Positions 10,341 to 19,804 of a stretch of 64,000 nt of DNA are shown here, piece by piece. Source of the stretch: Agrobacterium vitis (GTDB lineage Bacteria; Pseudomonadota; Alphaproteobacteria; Rhizobiales; Rhizobiaceae); contig NZ_AP023272.1 of the NCBI RefSeq assembly GCF_013426735.1, forward strand, positions 2,772,501-2,836,500, read 5' to 3'. Under the pieces are notes generated by a model. It worked only from the letters and a program-made list of their open reading frames with translations, ran no database searches and was not told the DNA's origin. How positions within the stretch are numbered: position 1 is the first letter of the stretch; each line of letters opens with the position of its first letter. The translations under genes were made by a program, and so were the position numbers.

Positions 10341-12422
10341 TTACTCTGCCGCAGCCTTGAAATTGTTGCGGGCCAATGCCGAGCACTCGGCCATCACCGC
10401 AGACGCGCGTGCAATCGGGTTTGTCAAATAGAAGTCTTTGATCGGAGACGCAAACCCGGATTGGGTCATGTTCCCGCCTTTTTTCGCCAAGGCGTCGATT
10501 TCCGCCGGATTGCCTATTGCAATCTCGTCAAGCGCGGCAAAATGAGGATAGGCCTGATAGAGCTTCTGGCGCAGTTGGCCAAGCGAATCGAACGGCAGCT
10601 TCTTGCCGAGCACGTCCGAAAGCGCGCGCAGCACAGCCCAGTCTTCGCGAGCCTCACCCGGCGCGAAACCAGCGCGATTGCCAAGCTGGACGCGACCTTC
10701 CGTATTCACCCAAGTGCCCGACTTTTCTGTATAGGCGGCAGCCGGCAAGATAACATCGGCATTCTGGGCGCCGTTATCGCCATGCGAACCAATATAGACA
10801 GTCAGCTTTGCGGTCTTGGCCGACAGATCCAGTTCATCGGCGCCGAGCAGGAAGAGGACATCCATTGCACCAGGCATTTCTGCCGCCGTCTTGCCCCCCT
10901 GCCCCGGCACGAAACCGAGATCGAGGCCACCGACGCGCGACGCTGCGGTATGCAGAACACCGAAGCCATTCCAGCTCTCGCCGACCGCACCAACGGCAAC
11001 AGCAAGCGCAGCGACCTGAGCCATCACGGCAGCGCCGTCACCATGGGTCAAGGCGCCCTGGCCAATGATGATCAAAGGCTTGGCAGCCGCCTTCAATGCG
11101 TCAAAGAAGCTGTTCTTGCCAGCAACCAGATCGGACAGCGTATCAGTACCCGCACCCAGATAGCTATAATCATAACGCAGGTCGGCGTTTTCGCCGATTA
11201 CGCCGATCGGGAAGCCCCCACGACGCCACCGCTTGCGGATACGCGCATTCATGACCGCCGCTTCAATGCGTGGATTACAACCGATCAACAACAGCGCGTC
11301 GGCATCCTCGATACCCTCGATGGTGGAGTTGAGGATATAGGACGAACGGCCGAGAACAGGATCGAGCGCCGTGCCGTCCTGGCGACAATCGTAGCTGGTG
11401 GAACCAAGCGAAGTCAGCAGTTCCTTCAGTGCATACATTTCCTCGACGGATGCCAGATCACCAGCAATCGCGCCGATCTTCGAGCCGTTGGTAGCCGAAA
11501 CGGCAGTCTTGATCTCGGCAAAGGCTTCCGGCCAGGTTGCTGGCTGGAGACGTCCATTGCGCCGCACATAAGGCCGGTCCAGACGCTGGGTCTTCAATCC
11601 GTCCCAGATGAAGCGGCTCTTGTCGGAAATCCACTCTTCATTGATGCTGTCATTGACGCGCGGCATGACACGCATCACTTCACGACCGCGCGTATCGACG
11701 CGGATCGCCGAACCCAGCGCATCCATCACATCGACCGATTCGGTCTTGCCCAATTCCCATGGACGGGCCGTGAAGGCGAAGGGCTTGGAGGTCAGCGCAC
11801 CGACCGGGCAGAGATCAACGACATTGCCCTGCAATTCCGAGGTCATCGCCTGTTCGAGATAGGTGGTGATTTCGGCATCCTCGCCACGACCAATCAGGCC
11901 GAGTTCAGCAATGCCGGCCACTTCAGTGGTGAAGCGGACGCAGCGCGTGCAGTGAATGCAACGGTTCATCACCGTCTTGACCAGCGGTCCGATATATTTG
12001 TCTTCGACGGCGCGCTTGTCCTCGCCATAGCGGGAACTGTCGATACCGAAGGCCATGGCCTGGTCCTGCAAGTCGCATTCGCCGCCCTGGTCACAGATTG
12101 GACAATCGAGCGGGTGGTTGATGAGGAGGAACTCCATCACCCCTTCACGCGCCTTCTTGACCATTGGCGTATTGGTATAGACTTCCGGCAACTCGCCATT
12201 CGGGCCACCGCGGATATCGCGCACGCCCATGGCGCAGGAGGCTGCCGGCTTTGGCGGGCCGCCCTTCACCTCGACAAGGCACATACGGCAATTGCCAGCG
12301 ACCGAAAGCCGCTCGTGGAAACAAAAACGTGGAACTTCTGCACCCGCTTCCTCGCACGCCTGAAGCAGCGTGAAATGATCGGGAACCTCGATCTCCTTAC
12401 CGTCGACTTTCAGCTTTGCCAT
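10341..12422 (-). CDS. nuoG: NADH-quinone oxidoreductase subunit G
   Basis: A 693-residue peripheral-arm subunit. In order: an N-terminal [2Fe-2S] ferredoxin domain (cysteines in [17 protein letters not shown]), the His/Cys [4Fe-4S] segment [19 protein letters not shown], a four-Cys cluster site starting CIHCTRC, and a long molybdopterin-oxidoreductase-like domain without evident cofactor role. It carries several clusters of the electron wire. It is separated from the upstream helix-hairpin-helix gene by 282 bases. Confidence 0.96.
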   Translation of the reverse strand: MAKLKVDGKEIEVPDHFTLLQACEEAGAEVPRFCFHERLSVAGNCRMCLVEVKGGPPKPAASCAMGVRDIRGGPNGELPEVYTNTPMVKKAREGVMEFLLINHPLDCPICDQGGECDLQDQAMAFGIDSSRYGEDKRAVEDKYIGPLVKTVMNRCIHCTRCVRFTTEVAGIAELGLIGRGEDAEITTYLEQAMTSELQGNVVDLCPVGALTSKPFAFTARPWELGKTESVDVMDALGSAIRVDTRGREVMRVMPRVNDSINEEWISDKSRFIWDGLKTQRLDRPYVRRNGRLQPATWPEAFAEIKTAVSATNGSKIGAIAGDLASVEEMYALKELLTSLGSTSYDCRQDGTALDPVLGRSSYILNSTIEGIEDADALLLIGCNPRIEAAVMNARIRKRWRRGGFPIGVIGENADLRYDYSYLGAGTDTLSDLVAGKNSFFDALKAAAKPLIIIGQGALTHGDGAAVMAQVAALAVAVGAVGESWNGFGVLHTAASRVGGLDLGFVPGQGGKTAAEMPGAMDVLFLLGADELDLSAKTAKLTVYIGSHGDNGAQNADVILPAAAYTEKSGTWVNTEGRVQLGNRAGFAPGEAREDWAVLRALSDVLGKKLPFDSLGQLRQKLYQAYPHFAALDEIAIGNPAEIDALAKKGGNMTQSGFASPIKDFYLTNPIARASAVMAECSALARNNFKAAAE

Positions 12423-12534
12423 ATTCGCCTTCCTGTCTCACGTCCATCGCAGCCGCCGCTTCTTCAGTCCGGCCAGGAAAATCGCACAGGATTTTCCGCT
12501 ACGCATGTCTCAGTTCTCGACCGCTCGCCTGCTT

Positions 12535-12562
12535 TGCATCCCATCAGTCAAGGTGGGATGCA
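12535..12562. repeat. Stem-loop in the nuoG upstream gap
   Basis: The gap 12423-12704 holds no convincing gene. It contains two hairpins: arms GGAAAATC/GATTTTCC at 12476-12497, and TGCATCCCA/TGGGATGCA at 12535-12562 with a 10-base loop. No T-run follows on the minus strand. Because the gap interrupts an otherwise tight operon, these could be processing sites, or remains of dispersed repeats. Confidence 0.4.
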
Positions 12563-12704
12563 TGGCGGCAGAGCGCCCTCAATTCATCCAATAGGCCTTC
12601 GCCCATCTTTTCCGTGCAGTGCTTCATACATGAGACACAAAACACGTCGTAACACATTCTATATCAATCACAATTCCTAAACAGACGCCGTCACACCCGC
12701 CTAA

Positions 12705-13442
12705 TCAAGCACCGGTCAGCTTGCGGGCCTGTCCGATCCAGTCATCACGCAGGATGCGACCGTCGAGACCAAGCTCCGCATCAATCCGTGCCGCATCTTC
12801 GGGCGTCCAGGTGGCGATATCATCAAGGCCATGAACACCCAGTTTACTGAGCAGTTCCTGAACCTTCGGCCCGACACCGCCGATTGCCTTAAGATCAACC
12901 TTCTTGCCGCGCCGCCGGGCGGGCTTGACGGCAACAGGCGCCGCCTTCACTTCGGGCTCCTCTACAGGTGTCAGAGGCGCGACTGTCGGTTTTTTGGCCG
13001 AACGCACTACCGGGCTTTTTACCGGCTTGGCAGCCTGCGGCTTGCTCTTCGCTTTTGCGACGGGACGGCGCGCAGGGGCCACTTTGGGCAGAGCCACAGC
13101 ATCCGAAACCGGAGCATCAACTGACTTCGGCGCCTCCGTTTCAGGCTTCAGGCTGACCTCAGAAGCACCCGATTGGGGAACAACCCCATCCTCAGGCTTA
13201 TCATCCGGCCCATCATCCTTCGTCCGACGGGCCGGCTTGTCCATCATCGTTTGCATGGAACCGAGCATCACACCGGTCATCTGGGTGGCAAAACCGAAAC
13301 CAAGCACCGTGGCAGCCGCAAAGGCAGCCATCGGGTTGGCCATCAGAGCATGCAGCGACGATCCGGCCATCTCAGCGCCGCGGCTAGCGTCAGCCGGCTT
13401 TGCCGATGCATCCGTTCCCGTCCGTTTCGAAGCCTCAACCAT
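12705..13442 (-). CDS. nuo-operon helix-hairpin-helix protein of unknown function
   Basis: A 245-residue protein encoded between nuoF and nuoG. It has a hydrophobic stretch near residues 30-60 (ANPMAAFAAATVLGFGFATQ), a long Ala/Pro/Lys-rich low-complexity middle, and a C-terminal helix-hairpin-helix-like domain with LKAIGGVGPKVQELLSKLG. Similar genes sit at this place in rhizobial nuo operons and are often labelled NADH dehydrogenase-associated; the same C-terminal domain occurs at the end of some NuoE proteins. Whether it is an accessory subunit or assembly factor is unknown. I chose ATG 13442, behind AAAGGTGA, over a GTG nine codons upstream. Confidence 0.75.
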   Translation of the reverse strand: MVEASKRTGTDASAKPADASRGAEMAGSSLHALMANPMAAFAAATVLGFGFATQMTGVMLGSMQTMMDKPARRTKDDGPDDKPEDGVVPQSGASEVSLKPETEAPKSVDAPVSDAVALPKVAPARRPVAKAKSKPQAAKPVKSPVVRSAKKPTVAPLTPVEEPEVKAAPVAVKPARRRGKKVDLKAIGGVGPKVQELLSKLGVHGLDDIATWTPEDAARIDAELGLDGRILRDDWIGQARKLTGA

Positions 13443-13486
13443 CGCATCACCTTTGTTACTCGGCACCACTGTAACCGGAGCCTTCG

Positions 13487-14791
13487 TTACTCAGCCGCTT
13501 CCATGACCGCGCCATGGTCCATGGCCTTGCGGGTATAGTCATCAATCCTGGCCTCGATCTCAGGCCGGAAATTACGGATCAGACCCTGGATTGGCCAAGC
13601 AGCCGCATCGCCAAGCGCGCAGATCGTATGACCTTCGATCTGCTTGGTGACCTGGAACAGCATGTCGATTTCGCGCTTCTGGGCATTGCCCTTCACCATG
13701 CGCTCCATCACCCTCCACATCCAGCCGGTCCCTTCACGGCAAGGCGTGCATTGGCCGCAGCTCTCATGCTTGAAGAACTGCGACAGCCTGGCAATCGCCT
13801 TGATGATATCGGTGGACTTGTCCATGACGATAATCGCTGCGGTACCGAACGAGGATTTCACATCACGCAGCCCATCGAAATCCATGGGGACGTCAATAAT
13901 ATCTTCCGCCTTGACCACCGGACAGGACGCACCGCCGGGAATGACAGCCAGAAGATTGTCCCAACCGCCGCGAATGCCGCCGGCATGCCGCTCGATCAGT
14001 TCGCGGAACGTGATCCCCATGGTCTCTTCAACCGTGCAGGGCTTGTTGACATGACCGGAGATCATGAACAGCTTGGTGCCAACATTGTTCGGGCGGCCAA
14101 AGGACGAGAACCAGCCAGCGCCACGACGAAGGATGGTGGGCGCCACCGCGATCGACTCGACATTGTTGACCGTCGTCGGGCAGCCATAGAGACCCATATT
14201 GGCCGGGAACGGCGGCTTCAGGCGTGGCTGACCCTTCTTGCCTTCAAGGCTTTCGAGCAAAGCCGTTTCCTCGCCGCAGATATAAGCCCCTGCGCCATGA
14301 TGAACGTAAATGTCATAATCCCAGCCGAGCTTGTTGTTTTTGCCCAGCAATCCGTATTCGTAGCACTCGTCGATCGCAGCCTGAAGCGCTTCGCGTTCGC
14401 GCATGTATTCGCCGCGCACATAAATATAGGCAGCGTGGGCACCCATGGCGAAACCGGCGATGACACAGCCTTCCAGCAGCGTATGCGGATCATGACGCAT
14501 GATTTCCCGGTCCTTGCAGGTGCCGGGCTCAGATTCATCGGCATTCACGACCAGATAATGTGGGCGACCGTCGCTTTCCTTCGGCATGAAGGACCACTTA
14601 AGACCCGTTGGAAAGCCTGCGCCGCCACGGCCGCGAAGACCGGAGGCCTTCATTTCATTGATAATCCAGTCGCGCCCCTTTTCCAGGATCTGCTTGGTCC
14701 CGTCCCAGTGGCCGCGGCTCATCGCGCCTTTCAGGGACTTATCCTTGAGGCCGTAGATATTGGTGAAAATGCGGTCCTTATCCTGTAACAT
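13487..14791 (-). CDS. nuoF: NADH-quinone oxidoreductase subunit F
   Basis: A 434-residue flavoprotein subunit. The glycine-rich FMN/NADH loop [13 protein letters not shown] is near residue 50 and the [4Fe-4S] N3 motif [12 protein letters not shown] near 345. It oxidises NADH and passes electrons via FMN to the iron-sulphur chain. It follows nuoE after three bases. Confidence 0.97.
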   Translation of the reverse strand: MLQDKDRIFTNIYGLKDKSLKGAMSRGHWDGTKQILEKGRDWIINEMKASGLRGRGGAGFPTGLKWSFMPKESDGRPHYLVVNADESEPGTCKDREIMRHDPHTLLEGCVIAGFAMGAHAAYIYVRGEYMREREALQAAIDECYEYGLLGKNNKLGWDYDIYVHHGAGAYICGEETALLESLEGKKGQPRLKPPFPANMGLYGCPTTVNNVESIAVAPTILRRGAGWFSSFGRPNNVGTKLFMISGHVNKPCTVEETMGITFRELIERHAGGIRGGWDNLLAVIPGGASCPVVKAEDIIDVPMDFDGLRDVKSSFGTAAIIVMDKSTDIIKAIARLSQFFKHESCGQCTPCREGTGWMWRVMERMVKGNAQKREIDMLFQVTKQIEGHTICALGDAAAWPIQGLIRNFRPEIEARIDDYTRKAMDHGAVMEAAE

Positions 14792-14794
14792 CTC

Positions 14795-15595
14795 TCACCC
14801 CTTGGCCTTGTCGGCAGTGTCGCCGGAGACTTTCGCATTCTCGCTCGCTGCCGGTTTGTCGGTAGCAGGCGTCTTCAGCTTCGGATCGGTAACCGGCGTA
14901 TCGGTGACCGGGCGGGCCGCGTTGGATGGAGGAACCGTTGCCTCATCCTGCCCGGATTGCGCCTCGCCCCAACGGACCGGGGTGATCTCTTCCGTCAGGC
15001 TGGTCAACCCGCCTTCAGGCGCAGAAAACACCCGCTCGATCTGCGGGCCTGTCTTGACCTCTGCACCCTTGCCAGCTTCGAAGGCGTCGATGATTTCTTC
15101 GAGACGCTCAGGTGTCAGGTCCTCATAAGCGTCCTTGAAAATGATCACCATCGGCGCGTTGACGCAGGCACCCTGACACTCGACTTCTTCCCAGGACAAT
15201 GTCCCGGTCGCATTACGCTCCAGAGGCTCTGGATGGATCTTTTTCTTACAGATTTTCATCAGCTCTTCCGAGCCGCGCAGCATACAGGGCGTGGTACCGC
15301 AGACCTGAATATGGGCTTTGGTGCCGACCGGCTTCAACTGGAACTGAGTATAGAAGGTCGCCACTTCGAGCACGCGGATATAGGGCATGTCGAGCTTGTC
15401 CGCGACGAATTCGATCGTCGCCTTGGTAACCCAGCCATCCTGCTCCTGCGCCCGCATCAACAGCGGGATGACAGCGGATTGCTGACGACCCTCCGGATAT
15501 TTGCGGATGGTGGCTTCGGCCCAAACGGCATTTTCCTCGCTAAAAGCAAAGGATGCTGGCTGGAATTGATCTTCGGCTAAACGACGAACGGACAT
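14795..15595 (-). CDS. nuoE: NADH-quinone oxidoreductase subunit E with C-terminal extension
   Basis: A 266-residue thioredoxin-fold [2Fe-2S] subunit. The cluster cysteines are in QVCGTTPCMLRG and CQGACVNAP. The catalytic core ends near residue 165; about 100 further residues are Thr/Pro/Ala/Lys-rich and have no fold I recognise, a feature seen in rhizobial NuoE. It pairs with NuoF. The start follows a small gene by 18 bases. Confidence 0.95.
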   Translation of the reverse strand: MSVRRLAEDQFQPASFAFSEENAVWAEATIRKYPEGRQQSAVIPLLMRAQEQDGWVTKATIEFVADKLDMPYIRVLEVATFYTQFQLKPVGTKAHIQVCGTTPCMLRGSEELMKICKKKIHPEPLERNATGTLSWEEVECQGACVNAPMVIIFKDAYEDLTPERLEEIIDAFEAGKGAEVKTGPQIERVFSAPEGGLTSLTEEITPVRWGEAQSGQDEATVPPSNAARPVTDTPVTDPKLKTPATDKPAASENAKVSGDTADKAKG

Positions 15596-15613
15596 ACTTC
15601 CTCACGCCTTATC

Positions 15614-15853
15614 TCAGTTTTTGAACAGAAGACCTTGATGCGTCGCCATGACAGCATCGTGGCCTGCGTTCAGATTGTCCTTCTCGCGGACGCTGACGAG
15701 CAATGCGGCAGAAAGCCCGATTGCCGCCTGCAAAGCAGACGGCCTGGCGGGACAGTGCCGGTCGGTCCCAACGGATTGCAATGGGTAGCGCCAACCTGCA
15801 ACCGACGTTGCAAGACGAGCACCACACTGCCGATCCGAAAGGATAAGCTGCAT
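15614..15853 (-). CDS. Small hypothetical protein between nuoD and nuoE
   Basis: A 79-residue frame whose ATG shares one base with the nuoD stop (TGATG), the same coupling seen at nuoL/nuoM. This supports real translation. It begins [11 protein letters not shown] and ends LLFKN, with no motif or domain I recognise. Without it, nuoD and nuoE would be 257 bases apart in a tight operon. It could instead be an open frame by chance. Confidence 0.5.
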   Translation of the reverse strand: MQLILSDRQCGARLATSVAGWRYPLQSVGTDRHCPARPSALQAAIGLSAALLVSVREKDNLNAGHDAVMATHQGLLFKN

Positions 15854-17043
15854 CAACGATCCACCTCACCAAACACGATGTCGAGAGACCCCAGCACCGC
15901 CGTTACGTCAGCAAGCTGATGACCGCGCGACATGAAGTCCATGGCTTGCAAATGCACGAATCCAGGAGCGCGGATCTTGCAGCGATACGGCTTGTTTGTG
16001 CCGTCCGCCACCAGATAGACCCCGAATTCACCCTTCGGCGCCTCGACGGCCGCATAAACTTCGCCAGCCGGTACGTGGAAACCTTCGGTGTAAAGCTTGA
16101 AGTGATGGATGAGCGCTTCCATCGACCGCTTCATCTCACCCCGTTTCGGCGGCACGACCTTGCCATCCACAGACGAAACCGGGCCAACGCGCGCATCGCC
16201 GAGCAGGCGATTGACGCATTGCTTCATGATCTTCACCGATTCGCGCATTTCCATCATGCGGATCAGATAGCGGTCGTAGCAGTCGCCATTCTTACCGACC
16301 GGAATATCGAATTCCATATCGGAATAGCATTCGTAAGGCTGCGAGCGGCGCAAATCCCAGGCTGCACCCGAACCGCGTACCATCACACCGGAGAAACCCC
16401 ATTTCCAGGCATCTTCCAGGCTGACGACGCCGATATCGACATTGCGCTGCTTGAAAATCCGGTTCTCGGTCAACAGACCTTCGATATCATCGAGAACTTT
16501 CAGGAAAGGATCGCACCATGCACCGATATCCTCGACCAGCTGGACCGGAATATCCTGGTGAATGCCACCGGGGCGAAAATAAGCAGCATGCATGCGCGCG
16601 CCGGAGGCACGCTCATAAAATACCATCAGTTTTTCGCGCTCTTCGAAGCCCCAGACCGGTGGCGTCATCGCACCGACGTCCATCGCCTGCGTGGTGACGT
16701 TCATGATATGCGACAGGATACGGCCAATTTCGGAATAGAGAACCCGGATCAGCTGGCCGCGGATCGGAATTTCCAGGCCGAGGAGCTTTTCCACCGCCAA
16801 GCAATAGGCATGTTCCTGGTTCATCGGCGCGACATAGTCCAGCCGATCAAAATAGGGCAATGCCTGCAAGTAGGTCTTGGCTTCAATCAGCTTTTCAGTG
16901 CCACGGTGCAAGAGGCCGATATGCGGATCGACACGCTCGACGATTTCGCCGTCCAGCTCCAGCACAAGACGCAAAACGCCGTGCGCGGAGGGATGTTCAG
17001 GGCCGAAATTGATCGTGAAGTTACGGACGGAATGTTCAGTCAT
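15853..17043 (-). CDS. nuoD: NADH-quinone oxidoreductase subunit D
   Basis: A 396-residue 49-kDa-type subunit, related to the large subunit of NiFe hydrogenases. The start [22 protein letters not shown] contains the conserved GPEHPSAHG quinone-site histidine loop. It forms the quinone pocket with NuoB. The frame stays open 13 codons further up, but ATG 17043 is the family start and lies 19 bases after nuoC. Confidence 0.97.
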   Translation of the reverse strand: MTEHSVRNFTINFGPEHPSAHGVLRLVLELDGEIVERVDPHIGLLHRGTEKLIEAKTYLQALPYFDRLDYVAPMNQEHAYCLAVEKLLGLEIPIRGQLIRVLYSEIGRILSHIMNVTTQAMDVGAMTPPVWGFEEREKLMVFYERASGARMHAAYFRPGGIHQDIPVQLVEDIGAWCDPFLKVLDDIEGLLTENRIFKQRNVDIGVVSLEDAWKWGFSGVMVRGSGAAWDLRRSQPYECYSDMEFDIPVGKNGDCYDRYLIRMMEMRESVKIMKQCVNRLLGDARVGPVSSVDGKVVPPKRGEMKRSMEALIHHFKLYTEGFHVPAGEVYAAVEAPKGEFGVYLVADGTNKPYRCKIRAPGFVHLQAMDFMSRGHQLADVTAVLGSLDIVFGEVDR

Positions 17044-17062
17044 GATCTCGCCTTCCGTTCCC

Positions 17063-17665
17063 TTACTTCGCGGCTTTTTCATCGCCGGGCAGCACGTAAT
17101 CCGTGCCTTCCCAAGGCGAGAGAAAGTCGAAACTACGGAATTCCTGCTTCAACTCAACCGGCTCATAAACCACCCGCTTGACCGTGTCATCATAGCGGAC
17201 TTCAACAAAGCCTGTCAGCGGAAAATCCTTGCGCAGCGGATGGCCTTCAAAACCGTAATCGGTCAGCAGACGACGCAGATCCGGATGACCGGTAAACATC
17301 ACGCCATAGAGATCCCAGGCCTCGCGCTCAAACCAATCGGCGCCCGGAAAAAGCGGACAGATCGATGGAACCGGCTTATCTTCGCTGGTGGACAGCTTGA
17401 CGCGGATGCGCTGGTTCTGCTTCGGCGCCAGGAAATGATAGACAACCTCGAAACGCTCGACGCGCTCGGGATAATCCACACCGCATATGTCGATAATATT
17501 GATGAAGCCGCAACGGGCGTCGTCACGCAGGAAAGTCACCAGCGCATAGATATTTTCGACGGTCGTGGTGACCGTCAGTTCACCAAAGGCAACGGCGCTC
17601 GACAAAGCAAGACCACCGCTGTTTTCGGTGATGTGGGATGCCAGCACTTGCAGGGCTTCACTCAT
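17063..17665 (-). CDS. nuoC: NADH-quinone oxidoreductase subunit C
   Basis: A 200-residue 30-kDa-type subunit with the family signature in [20 protein letters not shown]. It packs against NuoD in the connecting module. It follows nuoB by 17 bases. Confidence 0.96.
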   Translation of the reverse strand: MSEALQVLASHITENSGGLALSSAVAFGELTVTTTVENIYALVTFLRDDARCGFINIIDICGVDYPERVERFEVVYHFLAPKQNQRIRVKLSTSEDKPVPSICPLFPGADWFEREAWDLYGVMFTGHPDLRRLLTDYGFEGHPLRKDFPLTGFVEVRYDDTVKRVVYEPVELKQEFRSFDFLSPWEGTDYVLPGDEKAAK

Positions 17666-17682
17666 CTTGTCGGTCCCTCGCC

Positions 17683-18270
17683 TTAGCGCTCGATCGTGCC
17701 GGTGCGGCGGATTTTCTTTTGAAGCAGCAGAACGCCATAGAGCAGCGCCTCTGCCGTGGGGGGACAGCCCGGCACATAGATATCGACAGGCACAACACGG
17801 TCACAGCCCCGAACCACGGAGTAGGAATAATGGTAGTAGCCGCCGCCATTGGCGCAGGAGCCCATAGAGATTACATAGCGCGGCTCCGGCATCTGGTCAT
17901 AGACCTTGCGCAAGGCGGGCGCCATCTTGTTGGTCAGGGTTCCAGCGACAATCATCACGTCCGACTGGCGCGGAGATGCACGCGGCGCGACGCCGAAGCG
18001 CTCCATGTCGTAACGCGGGCCAGACGCCTGCATCAGGCCTTCGACGGCGCAGCAGGCCAAACCAAACTGCATCCACATCAAGGAGCCGGTACGCGCCCAG
18101 GTGATCAGAGCCTGGGTTGAGGTGACCAGAAACCCCTTGTCAGCCAGTTCATCATTGATCTCGCCGAAAAAAGTGCTGTCGTTGCCAACCGGCTTGCCAG
18201 TGGCAGGGTCAAGAATACCCTTCGGCTGCGGCGCAACCAGGGTCTGGTGATCGCTTTGGCTCACTCCCAT
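17683..18270 (-). CDS. nuoB: NADH-quinone oxidoreductase subunit B
   Basis: A 195-residue subunit carrying cluster N2. The four cysteine ligands are visible: the adjacent pair in GLACCAVEG, one in GSCANGG and one in PGCPPTAE. It hands electrons to ubiquinone. The ATG at 18270 ([11 protein letters not shown]) overlaps the end of nuoA by 10 bases; seven more codons upstream are open but would lie inside nuoA. Confidence 0.96.
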
Positions 18271-18626
18271 TCCAGGGCTCCCTTTTTCCATTCATAGATA
18301 AATCCGACGGTCAGCACGCCGAGAAACACCATCATCGACCAGAAGCCGAACCAGCCGATCGCACCGAAGGACACAGCCCAAGGAAACAGGAAGGCAACTT
18401 CAAGATCGAAGATGATGAAGAGAATCGACACGAGGTAGAATCGGATATCGAACTTGATGCGGGCATCGTCAAAGGCGTTGAAGCCGCATTCATAAGCCGA
18501 AAGCTTTTCCGAGTCGGGCGCCTTGAATGCCACGGCAAACGGCGTCACCAAAAGGGCAATGCCGATAACCATCGCAATTCCGACGAAAACCACGATCGGA
18601 AGGTAGGAACTGAGGAGTTCAGTCAT
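18261..18626 (-). CDS. nuoA: NADH-quinone oxidoreductase subunit A
   Basis: A 121-residue, three-helix membrane subunit with the conserved loop [16 protein letters not shown] and the cytoplasmic end ALEWE. It is the first gene of the nuo operon. An ATG three codons upstream (18635) has a purine run directly against it; ATG 18626 has AAGGATGG at a normal distance and gives the usual MTELL start. Confidence 0.95.
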
Positions 18627-18798
18627 CGTATCCATCCTTGCTTGTCAAAACGCCGGGCGACGTTCACGGCAGAATGCCGACAAGCCAAAAAGACTGTTGC
18701 AACGAGCCGTTGGTTAGCGCAGCCAGCGCCCGTGCGCAAGTGCGCTTCCCGCATTTCGCACATGCACACAAAGACTTTAACACCAAGAGCGAAGGCCG

Positions 18799-18826
18799 GT
18801 ATAGAGCACTTCGCAATTCACACAAA
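18799..18826 (-). promoter_or_regulatory. Possible nuo operon promoter
   Basis: On the minus strand TTTGTG is followed after 16 bases by CTATAC, resembling the alphaproteobacterial CTTGAC-N17-CTATAT pattern. The -10 match is good, the -35 match only partial. It would give a leader of about 165 bases before nuoA. Confidence 0.3.
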
Positions 18827-18851
18827 ATAACAGCTTGGAAAGATAAAGAAA

Positions 18852-18928
18852 TGGCGCGAGTGACGGGGCTCGAACCCGCGACCTCCGGCGTGACAGGCCG
18901 GCACTCTAACCGACTGAGCTACACCCGC
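18852..18928 (-). tRNA. tRNA-Asp (GTC)
   Basis: A 77-base cloverleaf including an encoded CCA. Acceptor stem GCGGGTG pairs with CACTCGC, the anticodon stem-loop is CCGGC-CTGTCAC-GCCGG giving anticodon GTC, and the T-loop GGTTCGAGCCC is standard. It is the second of two tandem copies and lies 216 bases upstream of nuoA on the same strand. Confidence 0.97.
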
Positions 18929-18990
18929 GCATTGACGATGCCGTGTCAAGGGCATCTGAATGGAAAGCCATTCACTTTTTAGTACCAGGA

Positions 18991-19067
18991 TGGCGCGAGT
19001 GACGGGGCTCGAACCCGCGACCTCCGGCGTGACAGGCCGGCACTCTAACCAACTGAGCTACACCCGC
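18991..19067 (-). tRNA. tRNA-Asp (GTC), second copy
   Basis: A 77-base cloverleaf identical to the neighbouring tRNA-Asp except for one base in the D-loop region (GTTGG instead of GTCGG), again with CCA encoded. The 62-base spacer and shared strand suggest co-transcription from the promoter at 19132-19160. Confidence 0.97.
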
Positions 19068-19131
19068 AATTTCCTGGTGGGAAGCTTGCTTCCCCGCTTA
19101 CCGATCGTCATGTGCCGTTCGATGAGCGGCT

Positions 19132-19160
19132 AACTAAGTGGTTCCTTGGTGGGTGTCAAG
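19132..19160 (-). promoter_or_regulatory. Probable promoter of the tRNA-Asp pair
   Basis: On the minus strand a perfect CTTGAC -35 (19160-19155) is followed after 17 bases by TTAGTT. The -10 element is weak, but the -35 and spacing are those of the main sigma factor of alphaproteobacteria, and the distance to the first tRNA-Asp is about 65 bases. Confidence 0.5.
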
Positions 19161-19571
19161 CAGCATTGAAAACAAAAACGTGACAGAATGATTTTTCGCT
19201 GTTGATGGATAAAAAACACCGGCGATTGTGCAGCGGCACACTGATCGAAGCAGACAGGAAGAAACCGCAGATCAAACAGCGCTGTCCTTATCCATCACCT
19301 GCTTTAGCCCTGCGGCGCGCAGACTGTCCTGGGCTTAACATTCTTTCTCAGCCGCCAGTCCAGACATGAGGCCAAACACCAAGTCACCGCAGAAGCCCCT
19401 AGCCTGTTGACAACAGAAGACCCCTTAAGCCCGGAATTGCAGGATTTTTTACCCAACCGTCATCTTGCCGTCGCAAAAAAAGAAAAAAAAGCAAAAAACC
19501 CTCTTGCGGTTTTTTCAGCGACCGAATAGATCACAGCCACCGACGCGGCGGGCACGACCCGATGACGCGAA
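19161..19571. other. Intergenic stretch between tRNA-Asp and tRNA-Val
   Basis: No gene is visible. It includes purine-rich A-runs near 19475-19500 and a hairpin AAAAAACC/GGTTTTTT at 19493-19515 with a 7-base loop, which has only two GC pairs and could at best be a weak terminator. Confidence 0.4.
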
Positions 19572-19647
19572 GGGCGATTAGCTCAGTTGGTAGAGCGCCT
19601 CGTTTACACCGAGGATGTCGGGAGTTCGAGTCTCTCATCGCCCACCA
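19572..19647 (+). tRNA. tRNA-Val (TAC)
   Basis: A 76-base cloverleaf with encoded CCA. Acceptor GGGCGAT pairs with ATCGCCC, the anticodon stem-loop is CCTCG-TTTACAC-CGAGG giving TAC, and the T-arm GGGAGTTCGAGTCTC is typical. Confidence 0.97.
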
Positions 19648-19741
19648 TTTTTTCCTCAATGATATTCAATATTTGTCTAGTGTTTTTGACATACCCAACT
19701 CTGTTGCTCGTTTCTTTTGGACGAGTTTCGCTCTATTTGGC

Positions 19742-19772
19742 AAAAAAACCCGCAGTTAGCCCGCGGGTTTTT
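19742..19772. terminator. Bidirectional rho-independent terminator
   Basis: The arms AAAAACCCGC and GCGGGTTTTT enclose a 9-base loop, with T-runs in both directions. It lies between tRNA-Val (plus strand) and the convergent hydratase-lyase gene (minus strand) and can end both transcripts. Confidence 0.85.
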
Positions 19773-19804
19773 CATGGCTACGAATTACTGATGCATCCGT
19801 AAGC

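Noticed and set aside
9192..12680. Very long plus-strand open frame (over 1100 codons) opposite nuoG, nuoH and nuoI
   Set aside because: It is the antisense shadow of GC-rich coding sequence: the protein is a low-complexity mix rich in Arg, His, Gln and Asp without any domain, while the minus strand encodes three perfect complex I subunits.
19562..19802. Open frames starting in tRNA-Val
   Set aside because: They read through the tRNA and its terminator; typical tRNA artefacts.
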